64,000 bases of DNA from Escherichia sp. ESNIH1 (GTDB taxonomy: Bacteria; Pseudomonadota; Gammaproteobacteria; Enterobacterales; Enterobacteriaceae). The notes beneath the pieces are model-generated. The model saw only the letters and a program-made list of their open reading frames with translations, ran no database searches and had not been told where the DNA came from. Positions 57,501 to 64,000 of the stretch are shown here, piece after piece (the stretch's first letter is position 1; every line of letters starts with the position of its first letter). The stretch lies in assembly GCA_002918705.1 (NCBI GenBank), contig PQKR01000009.1, positions 119,717 to 183,716 of the forward strand, written 5' to 3'. A program made the position numbers and the translations under genes.

Positions 57501-57666
57501 TCTGCGCATCCGCGCCGGGATAGGTAGCGTTAATGGCAATGGCAGGCGGCGCAATCGTAGGATACTGCGCAACGGGCAGCTTAATGACGGCCAGCGCGCC
57601 TGCCAGCATTAAAATAATCGCCAGTACCCAAGCGAAAATCGGGCGATCGATAAAGAACTTTGCCAT
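54544..57666 (-). CDS. Second RND efflux pump of the acrEF locus (AcrB/AcrF-like)
   Basis: 1040-aa RND pump, full length, with all proton-relay residues ([22 protein letters not shown]). In the first 190 residues it differs from the neighbouring AcrF at roughly two dozen positions, yet in the porter domain it is more AcrB-like ([35 protein letters not shown]). The position equal to AcrB Phe617 is Leu (GFGLNGKGQ) while 610, 615 and 628 stay Phe. It is the first gene after the divergent regulator acrS and has no adaptor of its own. This gene is absent from the K-12 acrEF locus. Confidence 0.9.
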   Translation of the reverse strand: MAKFFIDRPIFAWVLAIILMLAGALAVIKLPVAQYPTIAPPAIAINATYPGADAQTVQDTVTQVIEQNMNGLDNLMYMSSTSDSSGGVTVTLTFNSGTDPDIAQVQVQNKLQLAMPLLPQEVQQQGINVKKSSSNFLLVMGFISDDGSMSQDDIADYISSNIKDPVSRTEGVGDVQLFGAQYAMRIWLDPNKLNQYQLTTLDVVNEIKAQNSQIAAGQLGGTPSPATQQLNASIIAQTRLRTPEEFGNITLKVQADGSRVLLRDVARIERGGENYNVVARYNGKPSAGLGIKLATGANALSTADAVKQQMAHLQPYFPHGLKLVYSYDTTPFINISIREVFKTLFEAIVLVFLVMYLFLQNLRATLIPTIAVPVVLLGTFAVLAAFGYSINTLTMFGMVLAIGLLVDDAIVVVENVERVMTDEGLPPKEATQKSMSQIQGALVGIAMVLSAVFIPMAFFGGSTGVIYRQFSITIVSAMALSVLVALILTPALCATLLKPVQHDKTHRLFSRFNHLFEQSTRHYTGSVQKLLHCTGRYIVVYLVIVIGMAVLFLRLPTSFLPEEDQGVFLTMVTLPAGATQARTEKIMRQVTDYYLTKEKNNVDSVFTVTGFGLNGKGQNNGLAFVRLTPWAQREAKEDRVGAIVGRATQAFSRIKDGMVFAFNLPAITELGTATGFDFELIDQAGLGHTALTAARNQLLMQAAQHPDMLVRTRPNGLEDMPQFKLKVDQEKAQALGVSLSDINSTIATALGSTYVNDFIDNGRVKKVYAQADAPYRMMPDDINTWYVRNQAGGMVPFSSFSSAGWIQGSPRLERYNGLPSMEILGEAAPGKSSGEAMKLMETLASQLPAGVGFDWTGMSYQERLSGNQAPALYAISLVVVFLCLAALYESWSIPFSVMLVVPLGVVGALLAASLRGLSNDVYFQVGLLTTIGLSAKNAILIVEFAKDLMDKEHKSLIEATLEAVRMRLRPILMTSLAFILGVMPLVLSTGAGSGAQNAVGTGVMGGMIAATLLAIFFVPVFFVVVCRRLTKSSHVITQQQ

Positions 57667-57757
57667 ATAAACGTATTACCTTTTCTTTTTCATCACCGGA
57701 GTTTATTACCGGATGGCGTTAGCATTCATTACCCAAATAAATACTTTATTTAATAAC

Positions 57758-57772
57758 ATTCATAAGATGAAT
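57758..57772. promoter_or_regulatory. Candidate AcrS operator
   Basis: ATTCATAAGATGAAT is a perfect 6+3+6 palindrome, with two further matched pairs outside it, in the 240-base AT-rich gap between acrS and the second pump gene. The size and the ACATTC-type half resemble the AcrR operator, which AcrS is known to share in E. coli. It lies 91 bases from the pump start. Confidence 0.55.
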
Positions 57773-57906
57773 ATTTATTAACGCATAGCGAAAATAGTGG
57801 CGCTATGTTGAATGAACAACAAAAAAATGCAAGGATAGATAGTACGTTCTCGGGCATATTTTATTCAACAAATGTAAATCACGCTTTTGGCCTGACGGTG
57901 GCAAGC

Positions 57907-58551
57907 ATGGCGAAAAAGACGAAAGAAGAGGCAGCCAAAACTCGGCAGCTATTAATCGACACCGCTATTTTAACATTCGCGCAGCAGGGATTTTCCAATA
58001 CGACATTGGATGATATCGCCTGCGCAGCCAATATGACGCGCGGTGCTATTTACTGGCATTTTACAAATAAAACAGAATTATTTAACGCTATCTGGCAGGA
58101 GCAGCGACCATTAAGAGAGCGAATAGATCGCAAAGCTCAGTTACATTTTCACAATGATCCGCAGGGGCTATTTCGCCATAGTTTGACAGAGGCCCTCTGC
58201 TTAATTGCAAAAAGCCCTTTAGAACAAGCGCTCGTTGAAATTCTTTACCATAAATGCGAATTTACACAAAATATGACGCCGGAAGCGGAAATACGCGAGC
58301 GGCTGTTTTTTAATCCGGCAAACGTTGCCGAAATGTTAGAGAAATGCCAGCAGCAGGATCCCCACTTCTTAAGCGTCAGCGTGGAAACGGCGCTGATTAT
58401 CATCCAGGGATACATGAGTGGAATTGTTAAAAACTGGCTGATGCTGGACAAGGCTTCCGATCTTGCCGCGCTGGCGCCACAGCTGGTTGAGGGGCTGCTG
58501 ATTATGCTGCGCACGACGCCCGAAGAGAAACAGGTTAGGTTGAGCGCATAA
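57907..58551 (+). CDS. acrS: TetR-family regulator AcrS (EnvR)
   Basis: 214-aa repressor of efflux genes; in E. coli it represses acrAB and is divergent from acrEF. The helix-turn-helix (TTLDDIACAANMTRGAIYWHF) is typical of AcrR-type proteins. I start at MAKKTKEEAAKTRQ, as in E. coli; an ATG 34 codons earlier (57805) is open but unlike the family. Neither has a good ribosome site. The coding sequence is visibly richer in A and T than its neighbours, which may mark different ancestry. Confidence 0.85.
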   Translation: MAKKTKEEAAKTRQLLIDTAILTFAQQGFSNTTLDDIACAANMTRGAIYWHFTNKTELFNAIWQEQRPLRERIDRKAQLHFHNDPQGLFRHSLTEALCLIAKSPLEQALVEILYHKCEFTQNMTPEAEIRERLFFNPANVAEMLEKCQQQDPHFLSVSVETALIIIQGYMSGIVKNWLMLDKASDLAALAPQLVEGLLIMLRTTPEEKQVRLSA

Positions 58552-58704
58552 CGTCGGCTCCATCTTTTCTCCTTAATCGGCTCACATGCGCCGTTTCTCT
58601 CCATCTTTTTTACATTAGACATGCTTTGTAAGAATAGAGGCATAAGTTCCCGCCGCGGCCAGTGGTACAATACCGCCATTCACATAAATGAGGTGAATGT
58701 GACC

Positions 58705-58926
58705 ATGAAAAAATTAATTGCCGTTGCACTGTTATCTACCGTTCTCGCAGGCTGTGCCCATGACTCCCCTTGCGTACCAACCTATGACGATCAGGGCCGA
58801 CTGGTGCATACCAATACCTGCATGAAAGGAACGACTCAGGATAACTGGGAAACCGCAGGGGCTGTTGCTGGCGGTGCTGCCGCGATTGCTGGCCTGACGC
58901 TGGGTATTGTGGCCTTAACGAAATAA
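58705..58926 (+). CDS. yhdV: Small lipoprotein YhdV
   Basis: 73-aa predicted lipoprotein with lipobox STVLAGC (Cys17), two further cysteines and a glycine/alanine-rich hydrophobic tail (AGAVAGGAAAIAGLTLGIVAL). GAGGTGA lies 8 bases before the ATG and the start agrees with E. coli YhdV. Function unknown. Between acrS and yhdW with its own terminator. Confidence 0.93.
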   Translation: MKKLIAVALLSTVLAGCAHDSPCVPTYDDQGRLVHTNTCMKGTTQDNWETAGAVAGGAAAIAGLTLGIVALTK

Positions 58927-58934
58927 TCTGACTC

Positions 58935-58965
58935 AAGGCGTGGCTCCCCCCACGCCTTCTTTTTT
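58935..58965 (+). terminator. Rho-independent terminator of yhdV
   Basis: Nine-base stem AAGGCGTGG/CCACGCCTT, 6-base loop, T-run. Confidence 0.92.
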
Positions 58966-59121
58966 GCGCCGCCCCGGTGCACTTCTGATGCGCTGTTAAA
59001 ATTGCGGTGCTTTCTGGTTCAAACACCCCCACCGTTTTCCCGCGCTTTTTCCATCCTGCTGTTTTTAATCCTTCCGCAGCGAAACTATTTTGCTCTGTTT
59101 TGTGGCGCAGGTTTGAATTTC

Positions 59122-59136
59122 GCACCATTACGGAGC
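59122..59136. promoter_or_regulatory. NtrC-like enhancer site
   Basis: GCACCATTACGGAGC matches the NtrC dyad GCACY-N5-GGTGC except for one base in the right arm. Its centre is about 107 bases before the predicted start of the sigma-54 promoter, the same distance as one of the NtrC sites at glnA. Confidence 0.65.
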
Positions 59137-59209
59137 GCTACATACTTTTTTTCCTGTCTACACTCTGCATATTGCGGGGAGAACTCCCCTTTTCCGCCTT
59201 CCGCAAACC

Positions 59210-59225
59210 TGGCACTACCTTTGCT
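59210..59225 (+). promoter_or_regulatory. Sigma-54 (-24/-12) promoter of yhdWXYZ
   Basis: TGGCACTACCTTTGCT fits the sigma-54 consensus TGGCACg-N4-TTGCW at every key base, with exactly 10 bp between the -24 GG and the -12 GC. Transcription should start near 59236, about 78 bases before yhdW. In E. coli the yhdWXYZ operon is known to be NtrC-activated. Confidence 0.9.
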
Positions 59226-59313
59226 TTAAAGAGTATGGCCAACGCCACAGACAGGTTTCAGGCGTCTCCCGAGCGCCTCTTTATAACAATAATTTCGCCA
59301 CACAGGATGCATT

Positions 59314-60339
59314 ATGAAAAAGATGACGATCGCCAGCCTGGCTGCCGCCGGTGCGCTGTTTGCTGTTGTAAACCAGGCGCATGCTGGCGCAACGCTGGAT
59401 GCCGTAAAGAGTAAAGGCTTTGTACAGTGCGGTATCAGCGATGGGCTGCCAGGTTTCTCCTACGCGGACGCTAACGGCAAGTTTACCGGCATTGACGTCG
59501 ACGTTTGCCGTGGCGTTGCCGCTGCCGTTTTTGGCGATGACACCAAAGTGAAGTACACCCCGCTGACGGCCAAAGAGCGCTTCACCGCCCTGCAGTCCGG
59601 GGAGGTAGACGTGCTGTCGCGCAATACCACCTGGACCTCCTCTCGCGATGCGGGCATGGGCATGGCATTCACCGGCGTGACCTACTATGACGGCATCGGC
59701 TTCCTGACCCACAATAAAGCGGGCCTGAAGAGCGCCAAAGAGCTGGACGGCGCCACCGTCTGCATCCAGGCCGGTACCGATACCGAGCTGAACGTGGCGG
59801 ACTATTTTAAATCGAACAATATGAAGTATACCCCGGTGACCTTTGACCGCTCCGACGAATCTGCGAAGGCGCTGGAGTCCGGCCGCTGCGACACCCTGGC
59901 TTCTGACCAGTCACAGCTCTATGCGCTGCGCATCAAGCTGAGCACGCCGGGCGAGTGGATCGTTCTGCCGGAAGTGATCTCTAAAGAGCCGCTGGGGCCG
60001 GTGGTTCGCCGCGGTGACGAAGAGTGGTTCTCCATTGTTCGCTGGACCCTGTTCGCCATGCTGAACGCAGAGGAGATGGGCATCACCTCTAAAAACGTCG
60101 ATGAGAAAGCGGCCAACCCGGCAACGCCGGATATGGCACATCTGTTAGGCAAAGAGGGGGACTACGGCAAGGATCTGAAGCTTGATAACAAGTGGGCCTA
60201 CAACATTATCAAGAAAGTCGGTAACTACGCTGAGATCTTTGAGCGCAACGTGGGATCCGAAAGTCCGCTGAAGATCAAACGCGGCCAGAACAACCTCTGG
60301 AATAACGGCGGGATCCAGTACGCGCCGCCGGTGCGCTAA
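59314..60339 (+). CDS. yhdW: Amino-acid ABC transporter substrate-binding protein YhdW (AapJ-like)
   Basis: 341-aa periplasmic binding protein of the polar amino acid family. The signal peptide ends NQAHA-GA (about residue 24). FVQCGISDGLPGFSYAD and the SRNTTWTSSRD segment form the typical ligand cleft; two cysteines (VCIQAG, GRCDTL) may form a disulfide. It is first in yhdWXYZ, behind a sigma-54 promoter, and followed by a stem-loop that should favour its own mRNA. Similar to rhizobial AapJ, a general L-amino acid binder; the exact ligand here is not known. Confidence 0.93.
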   Translation: MKKMTIASLAAAGALFAVVNQAHAGATLDAVKSKGFVQCGISDGLPGFSYADANGKFTGIDVDVCRGVAAAVFGDDTKVKYTPLTAKERFTALQSGEVDVLSRNTTWTSSRDAGMGMAFTGVTYYDGIGFLTHNKAGLKSAKELDGATVCIQAGTDTELNVADYFKSNNMKYTPVTFDRSDESAKALESGRCDTLASDQSQLYALRIKLSTPGEWIVLPEVISKEPLGPVVRRGDEEWFSIVRWTLFAMLNAEEMGITSKNVDEKAANPATPDMAHLLGKEGDYGKDLKLDNKWAYNIIKKVGNYAEIFERNVGSESPLKIKRGQNNLWNNGGIQYAPPVR

Positions 60340-60371
60340 GCTACCGGTACGCTAAGGTAGAGTGCTGTAAC

Positions 60372-60393
60372 GGGCACTGCTCAGGCAGTGCCC
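60372..60393 (+). other. Intercistronic stem-loop between yhdW and yhdX
   Basis: Perfect 9-bp stem GGGCACTGC/GCAGTGCCC with loop TCAG, no T-run, 32 bases past the yhdW stop. Such structures protect the upstream message, so the binding protein can be made in excess over the membrane subunits. Confidence 0.7.
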
Positions 60394-60424
60394 AGCCCAG
60401 AGTCAAGGTTACCGAGGTTTTCCT

Positions 60425-61606
60425 ATGTCCCCACGCCGCCCAACCGTTAAAGGATCGTTCTCCCTTTCTAACCCCGCGGTTCGAGCCTGGCTGTTTCAGA
60501 TCATCGCTATCGTGGCCGTTGTCAGCGTCGCGATCTATTTGATACACAACACCGTGACTAACCTGAGCAACCGGGGTATTACCTCCGGCTTTGCCTTTCT
60601 CGATCGCGGCGCCGGATTTGGCATCGTCCAGCATCTGATCGATTATGAGCAGGGGGATACCTATGGCCGCGTATTCCTGGTCGGCTTGCTCAATACGCTG
60701 CTGGTCTCCGCGCTATGTATTGTTTTTGCCTCTTTTCTCGGTTTCTTCCTCGGCCTTGCCCGCCTGTCTGAAAACTGGCTGCTGCGCAAGCTGTCGACGA
60801 TCTATATCGAAACCTTTCGTAATATCCCGCCGCTGCTGCAGATCTTCTTCTGGTATTTTGCCGTGCTGCGCAACCTGCCGGGGCCGCGCCAGGCGGTGAG
60901 CGCATTCGACCTGGCGTTTCTCAGCAACCGTGGGCTCTATATCCCTGCTCCCGCGTTTGGCGAAGGCATTGTCGGTTTCATTGTAGCGGTGCTGATTGCC
61001 GTCGCCGTTAGCGTGGGACTGTACCGCTTCAATCGAGCGCACCAGATGAAAACCGGTCAGCTAAGGCGGACATGGCCGACCGCGCTCGGGCTGATTATTC
61101 TGCTGCCGCTGCTCTCCCACTGGCTGTTCGGCGCGGCGCTGCATTGGGATGTGCCCGAGCTGCGCGGCTTTAACTTCCGTGGCGGCATGGCGCTGATCCC
61201 GGAGCTGGCGGCGCTGACTCTGGCCCTGTCGGTCTATACCTCCGCGTTTATTGCCGAGATTATCCGATCAGGCATTCAGTCGGTGCCCTTTGGGCAACAC
61301 GAGGCGGCGCGATCGCTGGGGTTGCCTAACCCGGTAACGCTGCGTCAGGTGATTATCCCGCAGGCGATGCGCGTGATCATTCCACCGCTCACTAGCCAGT
61401 ATCTCAACATTGTGAAGAACTCGTCGCTGGCGGCGGCCATCGGCTATCCCGATATGGTATCGCTATTTGCTGGAACGGTGTTGAACCAAACCGGGCAGGC
61501 TATCGAGACGATTGCCATCACCATGTCGGTCTATCTGATTATTAGCCTGATGATTTCCCTGTTAATGAACATCTATAACCGTCGTATCGCCCTAGTCGAG
61601 CGCTAA
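60425..61606 (+). CDS. yhdX: Amino-acid ABC transporter permease YhdX (AapQ-like)
   Basis: 393-aa inner-membrane permease of the HisMQ family. The C-terminal EAA loop is EAARSLGLPNPVTLRQVIIPQA (about 295-315). Like AapQ it is longer than most His/Gln permeases because of inserted segments between helices. GAGG lies 8 bases before the ATG. yhdY follows closely; the two form the membrane dimer. Confidence 0.94.
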   Translation: MSPRRPTVKGSFSLSNPAVRAWLFQIIAIVAVVSVAIYLIHNTVTNLSNRGITSGFAFLDRGAGFGIVQHLIDYEQGDTYGRVFLVGLLNTLLVSALCIVFASFLGFFLGLARLSENWLLRKLSTIYIETFRNIPPLLQIFFWYFAVLRNLPGPRQAVSAFDLAFLSNRGLYIPAPAFGEGIVGFIVAVLIAVAVSVGLYRFNRAHQMKTGQLRRTWPTALGLIILLPLLSHWLFGAALHWDVPELRGFNFRGGMALIPELAALTLALSVYTSAFIAEIIRSGIQSVPFGQHEAARSLGLPNPVTLRQVIIPQAMRVIIPPLTSQYLNIVKNSSLAAAIGYPDMVSLFAGTVLNQTGQAIETIAITMSVYLIISLMISLLMNIYNRRIALVER

Positions 61607-61615
61607 GGATCCATG

Positions 61616-62719
61616 ATGACAAAAGCACTTCTGTCTCACCCCGCGCGCCCGGCCCGTGCCGGTACTGGACGCTATATCCAGTGGGCGCGTAAAAATCTGT
61701 TCTCAAGCTGGTCGAATAGTCTGCTGACCCTGGTCGCCCTGTGGCTGATGTGGGAGCTTATTCCTCCCCTGCTGAACTGGGCGCTGTTTCAGGCGAACTG
61801 GTTTGGCTCAACCCGTGCGGACTGCACCAAAGAAGGCGCATGCTGGGTCTTTATTCATGAACGTTTCGGCCAGTTTATGTATGGCCTCTATCCCCATGAC
61901 GAGCGCTGGCGCATCAACACCGCGCTGGTGATTGGCCTGCTCTCAATTGTACCGATGTTCTGGAATGGGCTGCCGAAACGCGGACGCTACATTGCCTGCT
62001 GGGCGGTGATCTATCCGCTGGTTGTGTGGGGGCTGATGTACGGTGGCTTTCTCGGGCTGGAGCGTGTCGAAACGCGCCAGTGGGGCGGCCTGACGCTAAC
62101 GTTAATTATCGCCTCCGTAGGGATTGCCGGCGCGCTGCCGCTGGGGATCTTGCTCGCGCTAGGTCGGCGATCAACCATGCCGGTGGTACGCATTCTGTCG
62201 GTAATTTTTATTGAGTTCTGGCGAGGCGTGCCGCTGATCACCGTGCTGTTTATGTCCTCGGTGATGCTGCCGCTGTTTATGTCGGAAGGGACCAGCATCG
62301 ATAAGCTGGTGCGGGCGTTGGTCGGGGTGATTCTGTTCCAGTCAGCCTACGTGGCTGAAGTGGTGCGAGGCGGGCTACAGGCGCTGCCCAAGGGACAGTA
62401 TGAAGCCGCTGAATCATTGGCGCTGGGCTACTGGAAAACCCAGGGGCTGGTGATCCTGCCTCAGGCGCTGAAGATGGTGATCCCAGGGCTGGTGAACACC
62501 ATCATTGCGCTGTTTAAGGACACGAGCCTGGTGATCATCATTGGCCTGTTCGATCTCTTTAGCAGCGTGCAGCAGGCGACGGTCGATCCTGAGTGGTTAG
62601 GTATGTCGACGGAAGGCTACGTTTTTGCCGCACTGGTCTACTGGATTTTCTGTTTTAGCATGTCGCGCTACAGCCAGCATCTGGAGAAGCGCTTTAACAC
62701 CGGGCGTACACCGCACTGA
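61616..62719 (+). CDS. yhdY: Amino-acid ABC transporter permease YhdY (AapM-like)
   Basis: 367-aa partner permease with an EAA loop [22 protein letters not shown]. Two ATGs are adjacent; the second (61616) leaves 6 bases after AAGGA and gives the E. coli length, so I use it. An insertion with [10 protein letters not shown] between the first helices is shared with E. coli YhdY. Confidence 0.94.
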   Translation: MTKALLSHPARPARAGTGRYIQWARKNLFSSWSNSLLTLVALWLMWELIPPLLNWALFQANWFGSTRADCTKEGACWVFIHERFGQFMYGLYPHDERWRINTALVIGLLSIVPMFWNGLPKRGRYIACWAVIYPLVVWGLMYGGFLGLERVETRQWGGLTLTLIIASVGIAGALPLGILLALGRRSTMPVVRILSVIFIEFWRGVPLITVLFMSSVMLPLFMSEGTSIDKLVRALVGVILFQSAYVAEVVRGGLQALPKGQYEAAESLALGYWKTQGLVILPQALKMVIPGLVNTIIALFKDTSLVIIIGLFDLFSSVQQATVDPEWLGMSTEGYVFAALVYWIFCFSMSRYSQHLEKRFNTGRTPH

Positions 62720-62727
62720 GGATCACC

Positions 62728-63486
62728 ATGAGTAATATGACTATGCAATCTGCCGACGCGATGATTACGCTCGAGAACGTAAATAAGTGGTATGGGCAGT
62801 TCCACGTACTGAAAGACATTAACCTGAACGTAAAGCAGGGAGAGCGCATTGTACTTTGCGGCCCTTCCGGGTCAGGGAAATCAACCACCATTCGCTGCAT
62901 TAACCATCTGGAAGAGCATCAGCAGGGCCGTATCGTTGTAGATGGCATCGAACTGAATGAGGATATTCGCAATATTGAGAAGGTACGCCAGGAGGTGGGG
63001 ATGGTGTTTCAGCACTTTAACCTCTTCCCGCACCTGACGGTATTGCAGAACTGCACGCTTGCTCCCATTTGGGTGCGTAAAATGCCAAAGAAAGAGGCCG
63101 AGGCGCTGGCGATGCACTATCTTGAGCGCGTGCGTATCGCCGAACATGCGCATAAGTTCCCCGGTCAGATCTCCGGAGGTCAGCAACAGCGCGTGGCGAT
63201 TGCCCGTTCGCTCTGTATGAAACCTAAAATCATGCTCTTTGATGAGCCCACCTCTGCGCTGGATCCGGAGATGGTCAAGGAGGTGCTCGATACCATGATT
63301 GGTTTGGCGGAGTCGGGAATGACCATGCTGTGTGTGACGCACGAGATGGGCTTTGCCCGCACGGTTGCTGACCGCGTGATCTTTATGGATCGCGGGGAGA
63401 TTGTTGAGCAGGCCCCACCGGAAGAGTTCTTTGCCCATCCGAAATCAGAACGTACCCGGGCGTTTCTCTCGCAGGTTATTCATTAG
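62728..63486 (+). CDS. yhdZ: Amino-acid ABC transporter ATP-binding protein YhdZ (AapP-like)
   Basis: 252-aa ATPase with Walker [11 protein letters not shown]-loop [10 protein letters not shown], signature SGGQQQR, Walker [13 protein letters not shown] and H-loop VTHEMG, all intact. It energises YhdXY. It starts 8 bases after yhdY and ends before a BIME facing the rrn terminator. Confidence 0.95.
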   Translation: MSNMTMQSADAMITLENVNKWYGQFHVLKDINLNVKQGERIVLCGPSGSGKSTTIRCINHLEEHQQGRIVVDGIELNEDIRNIEKVRQEVGMVFQHFNLFPHLTVLQNCTLAPIWVRKMPKKEAEALAMHYLERVRIAEHAHKFPGQISGGQQQRVAIARSLCMKPKIMLFDEPTSALDPEMVKEVLDTMIGLAESGMTMLCVTHEMGFARTVADRVIFMDRGEIVEQAPPEEFFAHPKSERTRAFLSQVIH

Positions 63487-63495
63487 GATCGTATT

Positions 63496-63572
63496 GCCGG
63501 GCGGCGCTACGCTTGCCCGGCCTACAGAAACAGCAGACTTTATAGGCCCGGTAAGCGCAGCGCCACCGGGCG
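63496..63572. repeat. BIME: two inverted REP units between yhdZ and the rrn operon end
   Basis: REP palindromes at about 63496-63526 and 63543-63571 in opposite orientation, separated by a short linker, in the convergent gap between yhdZ and the 5S rRNA genes. Confidence 0.85.
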
Positions 63573-63589
63573 CCGGTCTGCCGCAACGC

Positions 63590-63616
63590 AAAAAGGCCAT
63601 CCTGACGGATGGCCTT
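63590..63616 (-). terminator. Terminator of the rrn operon
   Basis: Ten-base stem AAGGCCATCC/GGATGGCCTT with a 4-base loop and a T-run on the minus strand, the familiar rrn T1-type terminator, 12 bases past the last 5S gene. Confidence 0.92.
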
Positions 63617-63628
63617 CTGCTTTGTTTG

Positions 63629-63748
63629 ATGCCTGGCAGTTCCCTACTCTCGCATGGGGAGACCCCACACTACCATCGGCGCTACGGCGTTTCACTTCTG
63701 AGTTCGGCATGGGGTCAGGTGGGACCACCGCGCTAGTGCCGCCAGGCA
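63629..63748 (-). rRNA. rrf: 5S ribosomal RNA, distal copy
   Basis: 120-nt 5S rRNA on the minus strand, beginning TGCCTGGCGGCACTAGCGCG and ending in AACTGCCAGGCAT; ends pair as helix I. It matches E. coli 5S except for a few bases near position 12. It is the last gene of the operon, corresponding to rrfF after thrV in K-12 rrnD, and is identical to the proximal copy. Confidence 0.97.
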
Positions 63749-63786
63749 AATTCTTTACTATGTGCCGAACTTTAACCACTAAAAAG

Positions 63787-63862
63787 TGGTGCTGATACCC
63801 AGAGTCGAACTGGGGACCTCACCCTTACCAAGGGTGCGCTCTACCAACTGAGCCATATCAGC
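63787..63862 (-). tRNA. thrV: tRNA-Thr (anticodon GGU)
   Basis: 76-nt tRNA on the minus strand with encoded CCA end. Acceptor GCTGATA pairs with TATCAGC, the D-loop has TCAGTTGGTAGAGC, the anticodon loop is CTTGGTAAG and the T-arm has GTTCGAC. It lies between two 5S genes, as thrV does in K-12 rrnD. Confidence 0.98.
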
Positions 63863-63874
63863 ACGCTTAATTTG

Positions 63875-63994
63875 ATGCCTGGCAGTTCCCTACTCTCGCA
63901 TGGGGAGACCCCACACTACCATCGGCGCTACGGCGTTTCACTTCTGAGTTCGGCATGGGGTCAGGTGGGACCACCGCGCTAGTGCCGCCAGGCA
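63875..63994 (-). rRNA. rrfD: 5S ribosomal RNA, proximal copy
   Basis: Second full 120-nt 5S gene on the minus strand, identical to the copy at 63629-63748, with the same short flanks (TTTGA on one side, AAATTCT on the other). The 23S gene should lie just beyond the window edge. Confidence 0.97.
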
Positions 63995-64000
63995 AATTCT

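Larger units (their letters stand above)
58966..59313 (+). promoter_or_regulatory. Nitrogen-control region upstream of yhdWXYZ
   Basis: 348 non-coding bases with the sigma-54 promoter and NtrC-like site listed separately. A weaker NtrC-like dyad (GCACT-N5-TGCGC) is at 58979-58993, about 250 bases before the expected start. No other coding sequence is apparent. Confidence 0.65.

Noticed and set aside
57805..57906. N-terminal extension of acrS by 34 codons
   Set aside because: The extra residues do not resemble the family, whose conserved start is MAKKTK at 57907; no better ribosome site is present at 57805.

Overview
The window is a chromosomal segment of an enterobacterium. Nearly every core gene reads as a close homologue of an E. 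coli K-12 gene in the order known between gltBD and the end of the rrnD operon. Salmonella, Klebsiella and Enterobacter relatives share one detail, msrPQ and aroQ next to accBC. Codon use is GC-rich. Together these point to the Enterobacter/Klebsiella/Kosakonia/Lelliottia part of the Enterobacteriaceae; I cannot name a species from the sequence alone.

Layout. (1) 1-2961: the 3' end of gltB and all of gltD (glutamate synthase), with a terminator. (2) 2960-9959: an accessory catabolic cluster. Five minus-strand genes encode a lone fumarate-reductase-type flavoprotein, an MFS transporter, a TIM-barrel isomerase/epimerase-type protein, a Gfo/Idh/MocA dehydrogenase and an SDR. They are divergent from a TetR regulator, and the shared promoter region carries two matching 16-bp palindromes. 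K-12 has gltF and the nan region in this interval, and I do not recognise a characterised pathway with this gene set. (3) 10.0-19.9 kb: sspBA, rplM-rpsI, zapE, zapG, degQ, degS, mdh, argR, yhcN and the barstar-like yhcO. (4) 19.9-27.2 kb: an inserted aldehyde dehydrogenase gene, then the aromatic acid efflux genes aaeXAB with aaeR, then tldD. (5) 27.3-38.1 kb: yhdP, rng, yhdE, mreDCB and csrD (envelope, cell shape, RNA turnover). (6) 38.2-47.8 kb: acuI, msrPQ, aroQ-accBC, yhdT-panF-prmA and dusB-fis. (7) 48.0-58.9 kb: a second variable zone with an intact MHYT-GGDEF-EAL protein, acrE flanked by two different RND pump genes, the divergent regulator acrS and the lipoprotein yhdV. (8) 59.2-64.0 kb: yhdWXYZ, an amino-acid ABC importer behind a near-perfect sigma-54 promoter with an NtrC-like site, then the tail of an rrn operon read from the other strand (5S, tRNA-Thr, 5S, terminator).

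How the genes work together. gltBD and yhdWXYZ both serve nitrogen supply, and the sequence shows a nitrogen-control promoter for yhdWXYZ. mreBCD, yhdP, degQ/degS, zapE/zapG and csrD concern the envelope and cell division. aaeXAB and the acrEF locus are efflux systems with adjacent divergent regulators. REP/BIME palindromes sit in four intergenic spots (9.96, 17.0, 50.06 and 63.5 kb).

The best candidates for something not yet described are the catabolic cluster at 2960-9959 and the pump-adaptor-pump arrangement at 50084-57666, whose two pumps differ at substrate-pocket phenylalanines. I saw no CRISPR array, prophage, insertion sequence or plasmid-type gene.
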